NCBI RefSeq assembly: GCF_002082565.1
Contig: NZ_CP020562.1
Coordinates: 3,100,001-3,164,000 of the forward strand
Direction: 5' to 3'
DNA: 64,000 bases
Origin: Halomonas sp. GT
GTDB taxonomy: Bacteria > Pseudomonadota > Gammaproteobacteria > Pseudomonadales > Halomonadaceae
The notes beneath the pieces were generated by a model, which did no database searches, was not told the DNA's origin, and saw only the letters and a program-made list of their open reading frames with translations. A program made the position numbers and the translations under genes. Every line of letters begins with the position of its first letter. Position 1 is the stretch's first letter. Below, piece by piece: positions 24,121-33,421 of this stretch.

Positions 24121-26898
24121 TTAACCTGCTACGGGGTTAATCAAGGCCTCCTCAGTAAACACCACGAGTCCTAACTCCGGCCGATAGCCATGGATCTCAG
24201 TGACATCCAGCGCCTGAAGAAACGATAAAATCTCTTCGCTGATGACCTGCCCTGGTACTAATACCGGAAATCCTGGCGGATAAGGGATGACAAAACTTGC
24301 CGATACAACATCGCGACCGGCACGCATCTGCGCCTGTAACTTACCATTATCGAAGCGTAAGTATTCAGTATTCTCTTCGTCGTAACTTAGAAAGTAAGCG
24401 CAACGAATATCGCCCTGGGGCGTATCGGGATTCGGCCGGAAGGCGTCGTGGAAACGACTGAAGTCAGGTAGTGGCGGCAAATCATGATTCAGTGAATGCA
24501 CCTGATTTTCGATGATTTTACGCTCAGGACGGCTACTGTCTTCCAAGCGATACTCGAATTCTTTCGCCAATTTAATCAGCACATCCAGCAGGTAGGCAAT
24601 AGAGCCCCGTGTAGTGCCGATATTGGTCATAAACAGTACGGTGTTGCGGGACGTTTTGTTAATTTGAATACCGTACTTATTCATCAGGTATTCATTTTTG
24701 AATGTGTCGCCATCAACCCCAGTATTGCCGATGGCAATCGTGACACGGGAAGGATCAACAACAAACTCATCTCGCGCCCAGGCTTCCTCCATTTTGTTCC
24801 AGCCCGTCACTGGGTCAAAATAGGACTCGACACCCGACTCTCGGTAGGCTTCGGGTACCATGTCGCTATTCTTCAATACGCGAAAATACTTCTGCAGCAA
24901 GGGATGGGTGTAGAGTTGTTCGCGTAGGGAAAGCGCCGTCTCTACCTGCGCATGCACCAGTTCGAACCCTTCCATTTCCGCCTGCATTCTTCCCACATCC
25001 AGCGATGCTACAATTTGATAGTTGGGCGAAGTAGATGTGTGAGTCATGTAGGCTTCATGGAAAGAAGCCTCCACTTTCTGACGAAAATCTTGATCCCACA
25101 CGTGAATCATTGAGCCTTGGCGTAACGAGGTCAGCGTTTTGTGGGTTGAGTGAGTCGCATAAGTGCGAATACGTACTTCATCCGGGTCGGGCATCAATCG
25201 CTGGTCAAGCCATGTAGCATCGTCTTCTGGATCGAGCTTATCGAACTCGGCTTTCCAAGCCGCATACTCTTCCCGATAACTCTCACTGCGGTAACGATCC
25301 CGTAATGTCCGTGCCGCATTCATGGCGGTCCGTGGCCGATACGTCGGGTTAAAGCCAGCGAAGGCAAACCATGCTTCATCCCAAAGAAAAACCAGATCTG
25401 GTTTTATCGCCAAGCATTCTTCCATCACCCGGCGCACGTTATACACAATGCCATCGAAGGTGCAGTTGGTCAGCAACAACATCTTCACCTTGTGAAGTTC
25501 GCCGGAGCGCTTGTAGGCGAGCAGCGTTTTCTTTATTTCATGCAGCGGCACAGCACCGTACATGGAATAGTCATCAAGTGGATAGGAGTCTAGATAACTG
25601 ACATGTGCACCGGCTAACACCATGCCGTAATGATGCGATTTGTGACAGTCACGGTCGATCAGCACAATGTCTCGCGGCTTAATAAGCGCCTGTACCACAA
25701 TTTTATTAGCCGTAGACGTGCCATTGGTTACAAAGAAACTACGACGCGCTCCAAAGGCTCGGGCAGCGTACTCTTGTGCCTTTTTGATTGGCCCGAACGG
25801 TTGCAACAGCGAGTCTAGCCCCCCCGATGTTGCTGATGTTTCTGCTAGAAAAATATTAATGCCGTAGAAGTCGATCATGTGCCCTGCCCAGTGGGACCGA
25901 GTCACCGACTTGCCCCTGGAAATGGGCATGGCATGGAATACCCCTGTAGGCTTCCTACTGTATTCACGCAGAGCATCAAAAAACGGTGTGCGATAGCGAT
26001 TATCAATGGCGCGTAGAATCGTATGATGCTGCTCGATGTAATCCGTTTCACGGTAGAAGATACGGTTGAAGTGCTTAATATCTCGGCTTGCCGTGGCTTC
26101 AACATCACCACTAGTCACCAGAAATTGATCAATTTCTGGGCGCAGCTCATGAATCATCGAACTCAGCAGAATACTGCGTTCAGCTTCGCTATGGTGCTCT
26201 AGCTCATTTTCTGAGAGACCTTCCAGATAATTACGCAAAGCACTGAGGTTATACTTAGACTTATACGGAAACTCGTAGCGAATCAGACATGCTTGTATAT
26301 TAGGATTCACCAATATGGCAATCAACGCATCTTCAAAGCTTTTTACCGTCACAACATCGTAAACAAAGCGATCCTCAGGACGACGCATGTTGTGAAATGC
26401 TTCACGCACCACATCTTCTTCCTGGTTAGAAAGGTTATCTACGATCAGCAGTTCAAAGTAAGGTTGCGCCGAGCTATTGGAAGCCGGGTGCCCGCGGCGA
26501 AGTTGATTTAGGGCGTCCAGTGCCTCCATGTCTTCAGCACCTGCATCCGTCTCAGAGAGATCCACATGTCGTCGACGATAGGACTCACTGATCAACGCTC
26601 TTACCAAACGCTTAACGACTTTATCCAACAGTGCGTATTCACCGCGATTGAATAGTGTCCAAAGGTGGCGAAAATCCTCTTTGGATGGAAATGCATGATA
26701 GTCCTCAATAATCTCTAAGCGTGTCAACTTGATGTCGATAGCTTTAATCAAGTTCTTGGCGCGATCCTCTTCTTTAAGGCGCGTCAAAATACCCAAATCA
26801 CGCTTAAGCTCATTCCAGGTATCAGCACGAAGTTGGGAAATTTTGTGATAAAAACCCAGGGCGGTGTAGGAAGTTTCGGTTGGATTATTCTCTTGCAT
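24121..26898 (-). CDS. Large Orn/Lys/Arg-type PLP decarboxylase with long N-terminal region
   Basis: About 925 residues from the ATG at 26898, which has an AAGGA site upstream. Residues 1-140 are helical and charged, without a match I recognise. Residues 148-215 (ELLIVDNLSNQEEDVV...) look like the receiver-like wing domain of this family. The PLP core runs from about 340: NGTSTANK, DRDCHKSHHYG, LWDEAW (D507) and HSTHKTLTSLRQGS with the Schiff-base lysine K587. A C-terminal domain follows from about 800. Inducible LdcI/AdiA enzymes are 715-760 residues, so this is unusually long. The reaction is probably decarboxylation of a basic amino acid or derivative; the substrate is unknown. It is last in a four-gene set. 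Confidence 0.85.
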   Translation of the reverse strand: MQENNPTETSYTALGFYHKISQLRADTWNELKRDLGILTRLKEEDRAKNLIKAIDIKLTRLEIIEDYHAFPSKEDFRHLWTLFNRGEYALLDKVVKRLVRALISESYRRRHVDLSETDAGAEDMEALDALNQLRRGHPASNSSAQPYFELLIVDNLSNQEEDVVREAFHNMRRPEDRFVYDVVTVKSFEDALIAILVNPNIQACLIRYEFPYKSKYNLSALRNYLEGLSENELEHHSEAERSILLSSMIHELRPEIDQFLVTSGDVEATASRDIKHFNRIFYRETDYIEQHHTILRAIDNRYRTPFFDALREYSRKPTGVFHAMPISRGKSVTRSHWAGHMIDFYGINIFLAETSATSGGLDSLLQPFGPIKKAQEYAARAFGARRSFFVTNGTSTANKIVVQALIKPRDIVLIDRDCHKSHHYGMVLAGAHVSYLDSYPLDDYSMYGAVPLHEIKKTLLAYKRSGELHKVKMLLLTNCTFDGIVYNVRRVMEECLAIKPDLVFLWDEAWFAFAGFNPTYRPRTAMNAARTLRDRYRSESYREEYAAWKAEFDKLDPEDDATWLDQRLMPDPDEVRIRTYATHSTHKTLTSLRQGSMIHVWDQDFRQKVEASFHEAYMTHTSTSPNYQIVASLDVGRMQAEMEGFELVHAQVETALSLREQLYTHPLLQKYFRVLKNSDMVPEAYRESGVESYFDPVTGWNKMEEAWARDEFVVDPSRVTIAIGNTGVDGDTFKNEYLMNKYGIQINKTSRNTVLFMTNIGTTRGSIAYLLDVLIKLAKEFEYRLEDSSRPERKIIENQVHSLNHDLPPLPDFSRFHDAFRPNPDTPQGDIRCAYFLSYDEENTEYLRFDNGKLQAQMRAGRDVVSASFVIPYPPGFPVLVPGQVISEEILSFLQALDVTEIHGYRPELGLVVFTEEALINPVAG

Positions 26899-26962
26899 GA
26901 CGACACCCATCCTTTGTAGGTATTTATCTGGAAAAGACACTTGCCTCAGCAACAGTGCTAAA

Positions 26963-28000
26963 TCAGCCGTACAGCCCACGTGAGCCATAGCGAACGGTAA
27001 TTTGCTCTTCAGGAAACACATCGAAGTTCAAATCCAACACTCTACCGGGCCAGCGGAACTGAGTAAGTCTTTCCTTGGTGCGATATACCGCGGTATACAC
27101 TGTGCCCAGACCACGCCGATAGTCATGACGAAACAAAGGGGGAGCGGAAAAAGCCGAAATTAGTCGCTCTTCAGTGGTGGCATCGTCGTCCACCAGAATC
27201 GAAAGCTGACGCTCGCGAATCAAGGTTTCAGAGGCCAGCGCATGGGCATACCATTCGATTTTCTTTTGGTGATTGGTAGCCACCGCCACCCGCCGAATGC
27301 TAGCGCGGCAATCAGGAGCAATCATCGCCGTGACATAACGACCTGAGGCGTCTGCCACGGTAATGTTGTAGGCCATATGGGTAGGCACCCTCGCGAGCAC
27401 CGCAGCTGCTTCGGGCACGGTATCGCAGAACTCAAGGATATAGCGAAGAATTATCGGAGCACCGAAGCCATCCCCCACCACCTTGCGCCCACCGAACGCT
27501 AGAGAAACAGCAAGTCCTGAATCGTTCATCCCGTCTAGCACGCCCCACAGGCAATCAGACATGGCGATAACACGGCGCTGATTCCACCGAGTGTAGAGAA
27601 TAGTGCCCTCGCACAGCTCCGGCGGGTAGTCATAGTTGCGTGCCAACACGGTTGACATCGGCCTTGTTAGCACCGCCTGTGAGCAACCGGTAATATATGG
27701 CGGCGGACGGTACAAACTCAGTAGCCGCGACGAAAGATCCCCTCCACCAGCTACTTCACATAACGTGCGGTAAGTAGCCAGCAGTTCGGGCATGTGCTTG
27801 CGTAAGGCGTTATGACACTCTAAATAAGAGGGACGCTCACGCTCACCTTCGGCCAGATACCAAGGCTCATAGGCAGGCCAGTGGTAATGGAACAACGACT
27901 GCCATTTTGGCCCCGCCACTTCTTCGTGCACAGTGCGAAACGTCAGTGCCTTGTCCAGCTCCACACCAGGCGCTCGGCCCGCAGCAAAGTTGCTGTCCAT
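26963..28000 (-). CDS. C45-type autoproteolytic acyltransferase/hydrolase
   Basis: A 345-residue Ntn-hydrolase of the peptidase C45/acyl-CoA:6-aminopenicillanate acyltransferase type. The likely new N-terminal nucleophile is C106 in ITGCSQAV, followed by ARNYDYP (120-126) and GVLDGMNDSGLAVS (153-166), the usual core motifs, and TNH further on. Family members cut themselves before the cysteine and then hydrolyse or form amide bonds. The ATG lies 2 bases after the ATP-grasp stop, with little of a ribosome site, suggesting coupled translation. Amidase or N-acyltransferase activity is inferred; the substrate is unknown. Confidence 0.8.
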   Translation of the reverse strand: MDSNFAAGRAPGVELDKALTFRTVHEEVAGPKWQSLFHYHWPAYEPWYLAEGERERPSYLECHNALRKHMPELLATYRTLCEVAGGGDLSSRLLSLYRPPPYITGCSQAVLTRPMSTVLARNYDYPPELCEGTILYTRWNQRRVIAMSDCLWGVLDGMNDSGLAVSLAFGGRKVVGDGFGAPIILRYILEFCDTVPEAAAVLARVPTHMAYNITVADASGRYVTAMIAPDCRASIRRVAVATNHQKKIEWYAHALASETLIRERQLSILVDDDATTEERLISAFSAPPLFRHDYRRGLGTVYTAVYRTKERLTQFRWPGRVLDLNFDVFPEEQITVRYGSRGLYG

Positions 28001-28002
28001 GA

Positions 28003-29474
28003 TTAAAGGATTTTAAAGTTGCCACCGCCGATAGCATGGCTGACGGCAACTTCCTCCACCACTGGATCTTGCAATGCCTGTCCGGTGTACTGACCACGAA
28101 TGCCGTCTATCCAAGCCTTGGCACGCTCGTTCAACTGGAAGTCATCATCCATTAACCGTCCTCGGGTAATCAAAATACCCAGGTCGGCCCCTTCATACCG
28201 GAAGTCTCCTGCGCCACTAATACGCAGAAAAAAGGCTTCCTGCTCGTTCTCTGCCGCATGAGGGTGATAGCTATAATGATCATAGGCAATCTCGCCCTGA
28301 TCATTCATGCGCCATACGCCGGTAGTAGGCGCCTGCGTTAACAAGTCAACGCTTTCATCGGTATGCTTGATAACCAGCTGGCTCCAGCTGTCGACACTTT
28401 CAGGATGCGCCCAACGCTCATTGATATCATTGATATCCAGGTCAAAATCGACATCCGAAAACTCAAGCAGGTGAAACAGGAACAGTGGAATATCAGAATG
28501 AGCAAAAGCCGCCACATTCGTCAGGGAGCTTGCCCCTGTCACGCGGGGGTTAAGTTCGCCTAGATACACTTCATTGGTATCCATATCGATCAGAAAATCG
28601 AGTTCAAAATATCCTCGATAGCCTTCTTCGCGCAGTGCCTCACCAAATTTAAAGGTGTATTCACGCGCTAAATCACGTACTTCCTGACTAAAGGCGCCAG
28701 CGAACATTTCGTTGCCACACCAACCACCCTTATAAGGAGTCAATGTTTTGAAACCTACAAGCTCTGTCATCAGCGGGCCAACGACCGTACCGCAACGCGT
28801 GGCACATGCTTCTATCGCTGAGCCGCGACAGTTGATGCGCTTCATGATCTTGACCTCGGGCTCGGCTTCGATCTCTTCAGCATGCTTGTAATAGTCTTCT
28901 TCACTGGCAATAAAGAAGGTGGTGTGCCCAGAATCGCCAAACGCGGTCTGTACCACTAAATCGTTACCGAGCGACTCGCTGACCTCTAGAAGCTCCTGAT
29001 AACTGCCTACTCTGGCCAACACGTTGGGCACGCTGGGCACGCCGGCTTTGTTGCCAATACGCACTGTCTCAATTTTATTATCCATCCGCTTGCGCAGTTC
29101 TGCGGGGGGAAGGCAACCCGCAGACCCAACTGCTCACAAATTTCTTCAGTGTGCTCATCGAACATTAAAAACGATGCCACCCCAGCACTTTCGCTGTTGG
29201 CTCGTGATTGAATGAAATCAATGACTTCTTTGTGTTCAAGCAGATAGTTATTAATGTCTTCAATGCTCTCGAAGTCGCGGGGGAACTTCTGTTTAGGCAC
29301 GAAGACATTTCGCTGCTTGCCTTCAAAGCAGTCGATATAGTTAATATGCCGGAAGCTACCTACCCAATCACCGATACCTAGAAGGTTGAAGTTCGTCGCA
29401 GAAATAAAGTAGATCGGCTCTTTATTATTTAGGAAATGTCTACGAACATCTGCAATGGACGTTATTTTATTCAT
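28003..29474 (-). pseudogene. ATP-grasp ligase (biotin-carboxylase-like), interrupted by a one-base frameshift
   Basis: Read across the frameshift, this is a protein of about 490 residues starting at the ATG 29474 (AAGGAG 8 bases upstream). Residues 1-120 form a pre-ATP-grasp domain; the rest is an ATP-grasp fold with NKAGVPSVPN, VVQTAFGDSGH and the metal-binding ELNPRVTG. The two frames join at a run of six C on the coding strand (29104-29109): adding one C gives LRVAFPPAELRKRMDNK without a break. As written, the second part can only start at 29085. ATP-grasp enzymes join a carboxylate to an amine. It may be a true null, a phase-variable gene or a sequencing error. Confidence 0.75.
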
Positions 29475-29628
29475 TGTTTTCGCTCCTTGTATGACAGGTA
29501 CTGAAAGCTGTGTGGAACTAGTGCTGCCTAGGAGTTTCGCTAAATATCGCGATATTCGCCTAAATTGATCATCCAGCTTGGCGCGAAATCCGTTCTTCTC
29601 GTGATGATGGGTCAAGCCAAATAGACTC

Positions 29629-30498
29629 CTAAAAAATGTCTTGGTCAGTACGTACGGGTTTAGCAAGTGGTCCTAAAGTGTCAAGGAAAGGAGAGGATCC
29701 ATTTTCGCTACGGTATATCGAGAAATCGACTTCACGGTCACGGAAACTTTTCAGTGGCTGTCCCAAACCGCGCAATCCTGTTTCGCGCTCGCGGCGGACG
29801 CGGTTTAGGTCAATTTCGATAGGCATGACCTCTTCCCCTATCCCCGCTTGATGAATCACGTCGCCAGAGGGACCAACGACGATAGAGCGTCCATTTCCCA
29901 ACGCGCCAGCGCCATTGATATCGAAGAAGTAACACTGGTTAATCGCCGCATTGGTGCGAGCAATTGATAGCTCAATATCTCGGTCAATGGTATCCGTCAT
30001 AGTGGGGTGAAGAATGACTTCAGCCCCCATTGAGGCCAATGTACGAGTCGTTTCGGGAAACCACATGTCATAACAGATAGAAACGCCAAAGCGTCCTATC
30101 GTTGGTACATCAAAGACCACAAATTCACTGCCGCCCTCTACGCCAGCTTCGTAAGGTCGGAACGGGAACATTTTGCGATAACGCGTTACAACTTGGCCAA
30201 GGGGGTTAATGACTACCAGTGTATTGTAGGTATGTTCGCCTACTTGCTCGAACATTGAGCCTGGAATTAACCAAATGCGGTGTTGCGCAGCCAGTTGGCA
30301 AAAAAATGCTTCGGTATCGCTGGGCAACGTTTGAGCATGGAGCGGTGAAGCTCCCATTGGCATTAATTCGCTGAACAGCACCATTTGAACCTGAGGAAAA
30401 CGGTTCATTAGCGCATCGATCCGATGGCGCATAGCCTCGGTATTGTCGCCATGGTGCAGGGCATGCATTTGAACACCGGCAATGGTGAAATATGACAT
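29629..30498 (-). CDS. Nitrilase-superfamily carbon-nitrogen hydrolase
   Basis: A 289-residue cytoplasmic hydrolase with the complete catalytic triad of the superfamily: E44 in LFSELMPMG, K109 in YRKMFPF, and C142 in VSICYDMWFPE. C-terminal YRSENGSSPF and a short tail extend slightly beyond the fold. The type suggests an amidase or N-carbamoyl hydrolase rather than a true nitrilase. It is first of four co-directional genes (hydrolase, ATP-grasp, C45, decarboxylase) inserted between doeX and doeC, with a 155-base gap before the next start. The substrate is unknown. Confidence 0.85.
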   Translation of the reverse strand: MSYFTIAGVQMHALHHGDNTEAMRHRIDALMNRFPQVQMVLFSELMPMGASPLHAQTLPSDTEAFFCQLAAQHRIWLIPGSMFEQVGEHTYNTLVVINPLGQVVTRYRKMFPFRPYEAGVEGGSEFVVFDVPTIGRFGVSICYDMWFPETTRTLASMGAEVILHPTMTDTIDRDIELSIARTNAAINQCYFFDINGAGALGNGRSIVVGPSGDVIHQAGIGEEVMPIEIDLNRVRRERETGLRGLGQPLKSFRDREVDFSIYRSENGSSPFLDTLGPLAKPVRTDQDIF

Positions 30499-30534
30499 TA
30501 GCTTCTCTCTGCGTCAGGCGATCTGACTGTTTCC

Positions 30535-30573
30535 GCTTAGCAAATTAACTTTTATGGATGTCTTTCGCTAAGC
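30535..30573. repeat. Inverted repeat upstream of the nitrilase-type gene
   Basis: GCTTAGC (30535-30541) and GCTAAGC (30567-30573), with AAA and TTT(C) next to the inner and outer edges, are separated by 25 bases. It lies 37-75 bases upstream of the hydrolase start and downstream of doeX, where a promoter for the four-gene module would be expected. It might be an operator, perhaps for the Lrp-type DoeX; not demonstrated. Confidence 0.35.
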
Positions 30574-30677
30574 TAGTGGTGAATGGCCTCAATTTTCATG
30601 TTAAGCCAACGGAACGCTGAAATGGCGTTGATCAAGCACCTGGATAAATTGTTAAATTCGATTTACACAGGCCAATA

Positions 30678-31154
30678 TTATAAAAAGTCGTTCGATCCAA
30701 TACCTGGCTCGGTTCGTTTGACCGACTTAGTGACGATATAGGTGAAATAACGTTCTATTCCCACATCGGAGATCAACCAACTATCGATCAAACGTTGATA
30801 ACTGTCGATGGAAAACACTTCAAACTTCACCAGATAATCTACACCGCCACCTACCGCTACGCACTCTGTGGCATCTGGCGTTTGCATGACTAACGCTTCA
30901 AAGCGGGAAAAACTCTCAGCATTGTGCTGTTTGAGCTCGATCTGCACCCATACGGCGTTGCGTGGCATTAACACATCGGCATTAATGCGCGCTGTATATC
31001 CTTCGATAACGCCCGCATTTTCCAGACGTTTCACTCGCTCCCAGCAGGGACTCACCGAGAGGTTGATGGCTTCAGCTAACTTCGACTTAGTGATTCGTCC
31101 ATCTCGAGAGAGAATATCGAGAATTTTTAAATCATAACGGTCCAGTTTCATCAT
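30678..31154 (-). CDS. doeX: Lrp/AsnC-family regulator DoeX
   Basis: A 158-residue regulator. The N-terminal winged helix (LDRYDLKILDILSRDGRITKSKLAEAINLSVSPCWERVKRLE) and the C-terminal RAM ligand-binding domain (DATECVAVGGGVDYLVKFEV) are clear. The ATG pair at 31154/31151 is the likely start; a GTG at 31166 would overlap the doeB stop. In H. elongata DoeX sits in the doeABX operon and binds the ectoine gene region, so a role in inducing ectoine use by a pathway intermediate is likely. The coupling to doeB supports this. Confidence 0.9.
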   Translation of the reverse strand: MMKLDRYDLKILDILSRDGRITKSKLAEAINLSVSPCWERVKRLENAGVIEGYTARINADVLMPRNAVWVQIELKQHNAESFSRFEALVMQTPDATECVAVGGGVDYLVKFEVFSIDSYQRLIDSWLISDVGIERYFTYIVTKSVKRTEPGIGSNDFL

Positions 31155-31162
31155 GCTGGTTG

Positions 31163-32197
31163 TCACGCTTCCAGGCGTTCAACAACATCGGCAATCACCG
31201 CCAGGGTGTCCCCCATATTGATCAACGATGGCGCACGGCGAGCCATCAATATGCCGTCACGCTCCGCTTTGTACGCCACAGGAGCGGTGCCGCTACGGGT
31301 CATATCGTAGACATAGGCAATGGTTTGGCCTTTTTTCACCTCATCACCCAACGCCACTAACAGCTCTAACACCCCAGAGTGCTGGCTTTGCACGTAGCAG
31401 CTGGCATCTGGCATATCGAGATACATTTGCCCTGCTTCAGGCATTTCTACCGAGCCTTCCACCAAGCCGTAATGAATCAAAAAGTTGCGTACACCACGTT
31501 CAGCAATCGCAATACTTTGAGGCGTGGACGTACCGCCGCCGCCAAGCTCAGTGGCAACAAACACTTTGCCTTGGCGCTCACAGGCAGTATCGAACAGCTT
31601 TTCTGCATCTAGCTCAAACATCACCATCGCGTAGGGAGCACCGAACGCTTTAGCGCCTTCCAGCGCCGCCTGCTGTTGAGACTTATCGTCTAAAACATGA
31701 GAAGCGCCGAACGGCAATATATCCAGCGTGCGGCCACCAGAGTGCAAATCGAGGACTACATCGCTAATAGGAACCAGCACGCGGGTAAAATAATCAGCGA
31801 TTTGCGACGTTACGGTGCCGTTTGGATCCCCTGGAAAACTACGATTCAAGTTGCCTTTATCCATCGGCGACGTGCGCTTTCCGGCCATGACGGCTGGCGT
31901 GTTCATACACGGCACAATAATCACCCGACCACTTACCTCTTCCGCTTTCAACGTGGAAGAGAGCTTTAACAGTGACGTTATGCCTTCATATTCATCGCCA
32001 TGATTACCGCCAGTTAGCAGTGCCGTTGAGCCTTCGCCATTTTTAACCACAGTGATAGGGATCATCACCGCACCCCAGGCAGACTCATCGGTCGAAATCG
32101 GCAGCTTTAAAAAGCCGTGCTGTACGCCATCGGCGTCGAAATCAACAGTGGCGGAAATAGGGCTGGGCCGCAGTTGGTTCGGTTGGAGCGTCATCAT
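31163..32197 (-). CDS. doeB: N-alpha-acetyl-L-2,4-diaminobutyrate deacetylase DoeB
   Basis: A 344-residue zinc deacetylase of the succinylglutamate desuccinylase/aspartoacylase family. TGGNHGDEYEG gives the HxxE zinc site near residue 65, DLHSGG gives the third ligand, and ATELGGGG carries the catalytic region. It removes the acetyl group from N-alpha-acetyl-diaminobutyrate made by DoeA. It lies 24 bases downstream of doeA and overlaps or abuts doeX. Assignment by sequence type and gene order is strong. Confidence 0.93.
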   Translation of the reverse strand: MMTLQPNQLRPSPISATVDFDADGVQHGFLKLPISTDESAWGAVMIPITVVKNGEGSTALLTGGNHGDEYEGITSLLKLSSTLKAEEVSGRVIIVPCMNTPAVMAGKRTSPMDKGNLNRSFPGDPNGTVTSQIADYFTRVLVPISDVVLDLHSGGRTLDILPFGASHVLDDKSQQQAALEGAKAFGAPYAMVMFELDAEKLFDTACERQGKVFVATELGGGGTSTPQSIAIAERGVRNFLIHYGLVEGSVEMPEAGQMYLDMPDASCYVQSQHSGVLELLVALGDEVKKGQTIAYVYDMTRSGTAPVAYKAERDGILMARRAPSLINMGDTLAVIADVVERLEA

Positions 32198-32221
32198 AAG
32201 TCCCTTGTATTGTATAGACAG

Positions 32222-33421
32222 CTACTTAACAAACAGCTGGCGCGGAAAATTAGCCAGGGTTTCACAGCCATTTTCAGTAATCAGAATACTTTCGGTAATT
32301 TCTAGACCCCAGTCTTCCACCCAGAGCCCTGGCATGAAGTGAAATGTCATGCCGGGCTGAAGGATAGTGTCGTCAGAGGGGCGTAAACTCATTGTGCGCT
32401 CGCCCCAATCTGGTGGGTACGAGATACCAATGGGATAGCCACAGCGCGCGCCACCACGGTCAAAACCGTATTTATCCATCGCCGCACCTAGCGCCATAGC
32501 AATATCTGCCGTACGGTTTCCCGGCTTAGCCACGGCCAACCCACTCTCAATACCTTCCAGCAAAGCGGATTCAGCACGAATAAAGTCTGTCGGCGGCGTT
32601 CCTAAAAATACGGTGCGCGACATCGGCGCGTGGTAGCGCTTGAAGACACCAGCAATTTCAAAGAAAGTGCCCTCGCCTTTGCGAAATGGCGTGTCGTCCC
32701 AGGTAAGGTGCGGCGCAGCAGCGTCTTTACCGGTTGGCAGCATCGGAACAATAGCTGGGTAATCACCGCCAAACACTTTGCCATTCTCGTCGACAAACCC
32801 CTCGATGCCGACGCGATAAATTTCCGACACCAGCTTACTCTTTGGCAAGCCGGGTTCAATAACTTCCAAAATACGCGTGTGCATCCCTTCAACAATTTTT
32901 GCTGCCACACGCATATAAGCTATTTCTTGCGGCGACTTAATCGCCCTGCACCAATTCACAAGTGCGTTGGCATCCATAAAACGCGCATGAGGAAGCTCAC
33001 GCAAAAGGCTTTGATAGGCTTTAGCAGAGAAGTAGTAGTTATCCATCTCCATGCCCACTACACCGGTATGCCAGCCACGGTCGGGCATAATCGATTGGGC
33101 AAGATACTCCATTGGATGCATATCCGGATTTTGAACATAGTAATCCGGATAGTAGGTAATATTATCGGGGTCTATCCAGCAGGTGCGCAGCGCGCCGTTG
33201 GCATCCATACGGCGGCCAAACCATACAGGTTCGCCTTCAAGGCCCACCAATACGCATTGATGAACGTAAAATGACCAACCGTCGTAGCCGGTCAACCACG
33301 CCATGTTGGAGGGGTCACTGACGATCAGCACGTCAATGCCACGGCCAGCCATTTCTGCACGCACCTTCCACAAGCGATTAGCATACTCTTCACGTGTGAA
33401 AGGCAGGGAAACCTCAGTCAT
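32222..33421 (-). CDS. doeA: Ectoine hydrolase DoeA
   Basis: About 399 residues from the ATG at 33421 (MTEVSLPFTREEYANR), the form typical of DoeA; upstream codons at 33436 and 33439 lack a ribosome site. It has the creatinase/M24 'pita-bread' fold: an N-terminal domain with SNMAWLTGYDGWSFYVHQ and a C-terminal catalytic domain with GEGTFFEIAGVFKRYHAPMSR. DoeA opens the ectoine ring to N-acetyl-diaminobutyrate. It heads the leftward cluster and is divergent from ghrA, so the promoter should lie in 33422-33640. Confidence 0.93.
   Translation of the reverse strand: MTEVSLPFTREEYANRLWKVRAEMAGRGIDVLIVSDPSNMAWLTGYDGWSFYVHQCVLVGLEGEPVWFGRRMDANGALRTCWIDPDNITYYPDYYVQNPDMHPMEYLAQSIMPDRGWHTGVVGMEMDNYYFSAKAYQSLLRELPHARFMDANALVNWCRAIKSPQEIAYMRVAAKIVEGMHTRILEVIEPGLPKSKLVSEIYRVGIEGFVDENGKVFGGDYPAIVPMLPTGKDAAAPHLTWDDTPFRKGEGTFFEIAGVFKRYHAPMSRTVFLGTPPTDFIRAESALLEGIESGLAVAKPGNRTADIAMALGAAMDKYGFDRGGARCGYPIGISYPPDWGERTMSLRPSDDTILQPGMTFHFMPGLWVEDWGLEITESILITENGCETLANFPRQLFVK

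Noticed and set aside
29475..29666. N-terminal extension of the ATP-grasp protein from 29666
   Set aside because: It would overlap the nitrilase-type gene, and the ATG at 29474 has a far better AAGGAG site and begins the recognisable domain.
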